The translations under genes were made by a program, and so were the position numbers. A DNA stretch of 20,499 nt, taken from positions 1-20,499 of the forward strand of contig JAEUMX010000442.1 in assembly GCA_016791285.1 (NCBI GenBank). Direction: 5' to 3'. Shown piece by piece: positions 20,460-20,499 of the stretch (its first letter is position 1; the number at the start of each line of letters is the position of its first letter). The notes beneath the pieces were generated by a model. That model was not told the DNA's origin and searched no databases. It was given only the letters and a program-made list of their open reading frames with translations. This stretch comes from Burkholderiales bacterium (lineage in GTDB: Bacteria; Pseudomonadota; Gammaproteobacteria; Burkholderiales; JAEUMW01).

Positions 20460-20499
20460 ATGAGAGCGCGAAATACGCAAAGATCGTGGAATGGTCCGA
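20456..20499 (+). CDS. hicB: HicB antitoxin, first codons only (runs off the window)
   Basis: Fourteen codons, 'MNESAKYAKIVEWS', open at the ATG at 20456 that overlaps the hicA stop. The sequence fits the start of a HicB antitoxin, and its position after hicA makes the call likely. The window ends inside it. Confidence 0.7.
   Translation, partial: MNESAKYAKIVEWS

Larger units (their letters stand above)
10261..20499. mobile_element. Chromosomal integron: intI, attI and at least eight gene cassettes
   Basis: The integrase gene points away from a one-directional array of short genes separated by attC hairpins. Cassette boundaries fall after the G of each GTTRRRY core: 11409-15417, 15418-15974, 15975-16742, 16743-17961, 17962-18563, 18564-19639, 19640-20235, and 20236 to beyond the window. 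For all seven complete cassettes, the first bases are the reverse complement of the R'' core in that cassette's own attC, as expected for a unit that can circularise. The array continues past the right edge. There are no transposon genes or resistance cassettes, so it looks like a sedentary chromosomal integron. Confidence 0.95.

Overview
The window reads as chromosome of a GC-rich, facultatively anaerobic, denitrifying-type proteobacterium. A beta- or gammaproteobacterium is most likely, judging by the NnrS, SCO and FNR-box gene set and the IntI type; this is an inference without database support. It falls into two very different halves.

Region 1 (1-10044) is a nitric-oxide and anaerobic-respiration locus. 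A truncated Crp/Fnr regulator (1-356, minus) diverges from a tightly packed plus-strand operon: nnrS, a CopD-like membrane protein, a SirB-family protein, a hemerythrin-domain protein and a 63-residue membrane protein (519-3417). Convergent to it, from 9939 down to 3427 on the minus strand, run six genes whose ends all overlap by 1-8 bases. They encode a cytochrome b/[2Fe-2S]/flavin reductase fusion, a small anchored protein A, a cytochrome b/2x[4Fe-4S]/MvhD fusion, a paralogous small anchored protein B, a heme-copper-oxidase-fold subunit I that keeps all metal-binding histidines but lacks the oxidase tyrosine (candidate NO reductase), and a SCO copper chaperone. The two operons converge on a 22-bp perfect palindrome that contains both stop codons. 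Each has an FNR/DNR-type box upstream (451-464 and 10031-10044). The simplest reading is one anaerobically or NO-induced module that moves electrons from NAD(P)H and/or quinol through two unusual cytochrome b fusions to an NO-reducing enzyme, with NnrS and hemerythrin as NO/iron accessory proteins.

Region 2 (about 10127-20499) is a chromosomal integron. intI (10261-11256, minus) is followed by a LexA-like box in its promoter region, an attI core at 11408, and a plus-strand cassette array with seven complete attC sites. The start of each cassette is the reverse complement of the R'' core at its own end, so the boundaries can be drawn to the base. Cassette 1 is about 4.0 kb and multigenic: a DUF4236-like protein, a possible 26-residue ORF behind a perfect Shine-Dalgarno, and a vWA/PP2C/kinase triad of the TerY-P (YegL-YegK-YegI) type. 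Cassettes 2-7 carry single genes: an anchored coiled protein, a HEPN-like protein, a five-helix membrane protein, a uracil-DNA-glycosylase-like protein, an HNH endonuclease of probable type IV restriction kind, and an HhH-GPD-like protein. Cassette 8 opens with hicA and the first codons of hicB. The cassettes are visibly less GC-rich than region 1 and several look like defence or nucleic-acid-acting genes. A 78-bp copy of the intI 3' end lies just downstream of intI, a scar of a second integrase copy or a local duplication.

No rRNA, tRNA or CRISPR array was seen.
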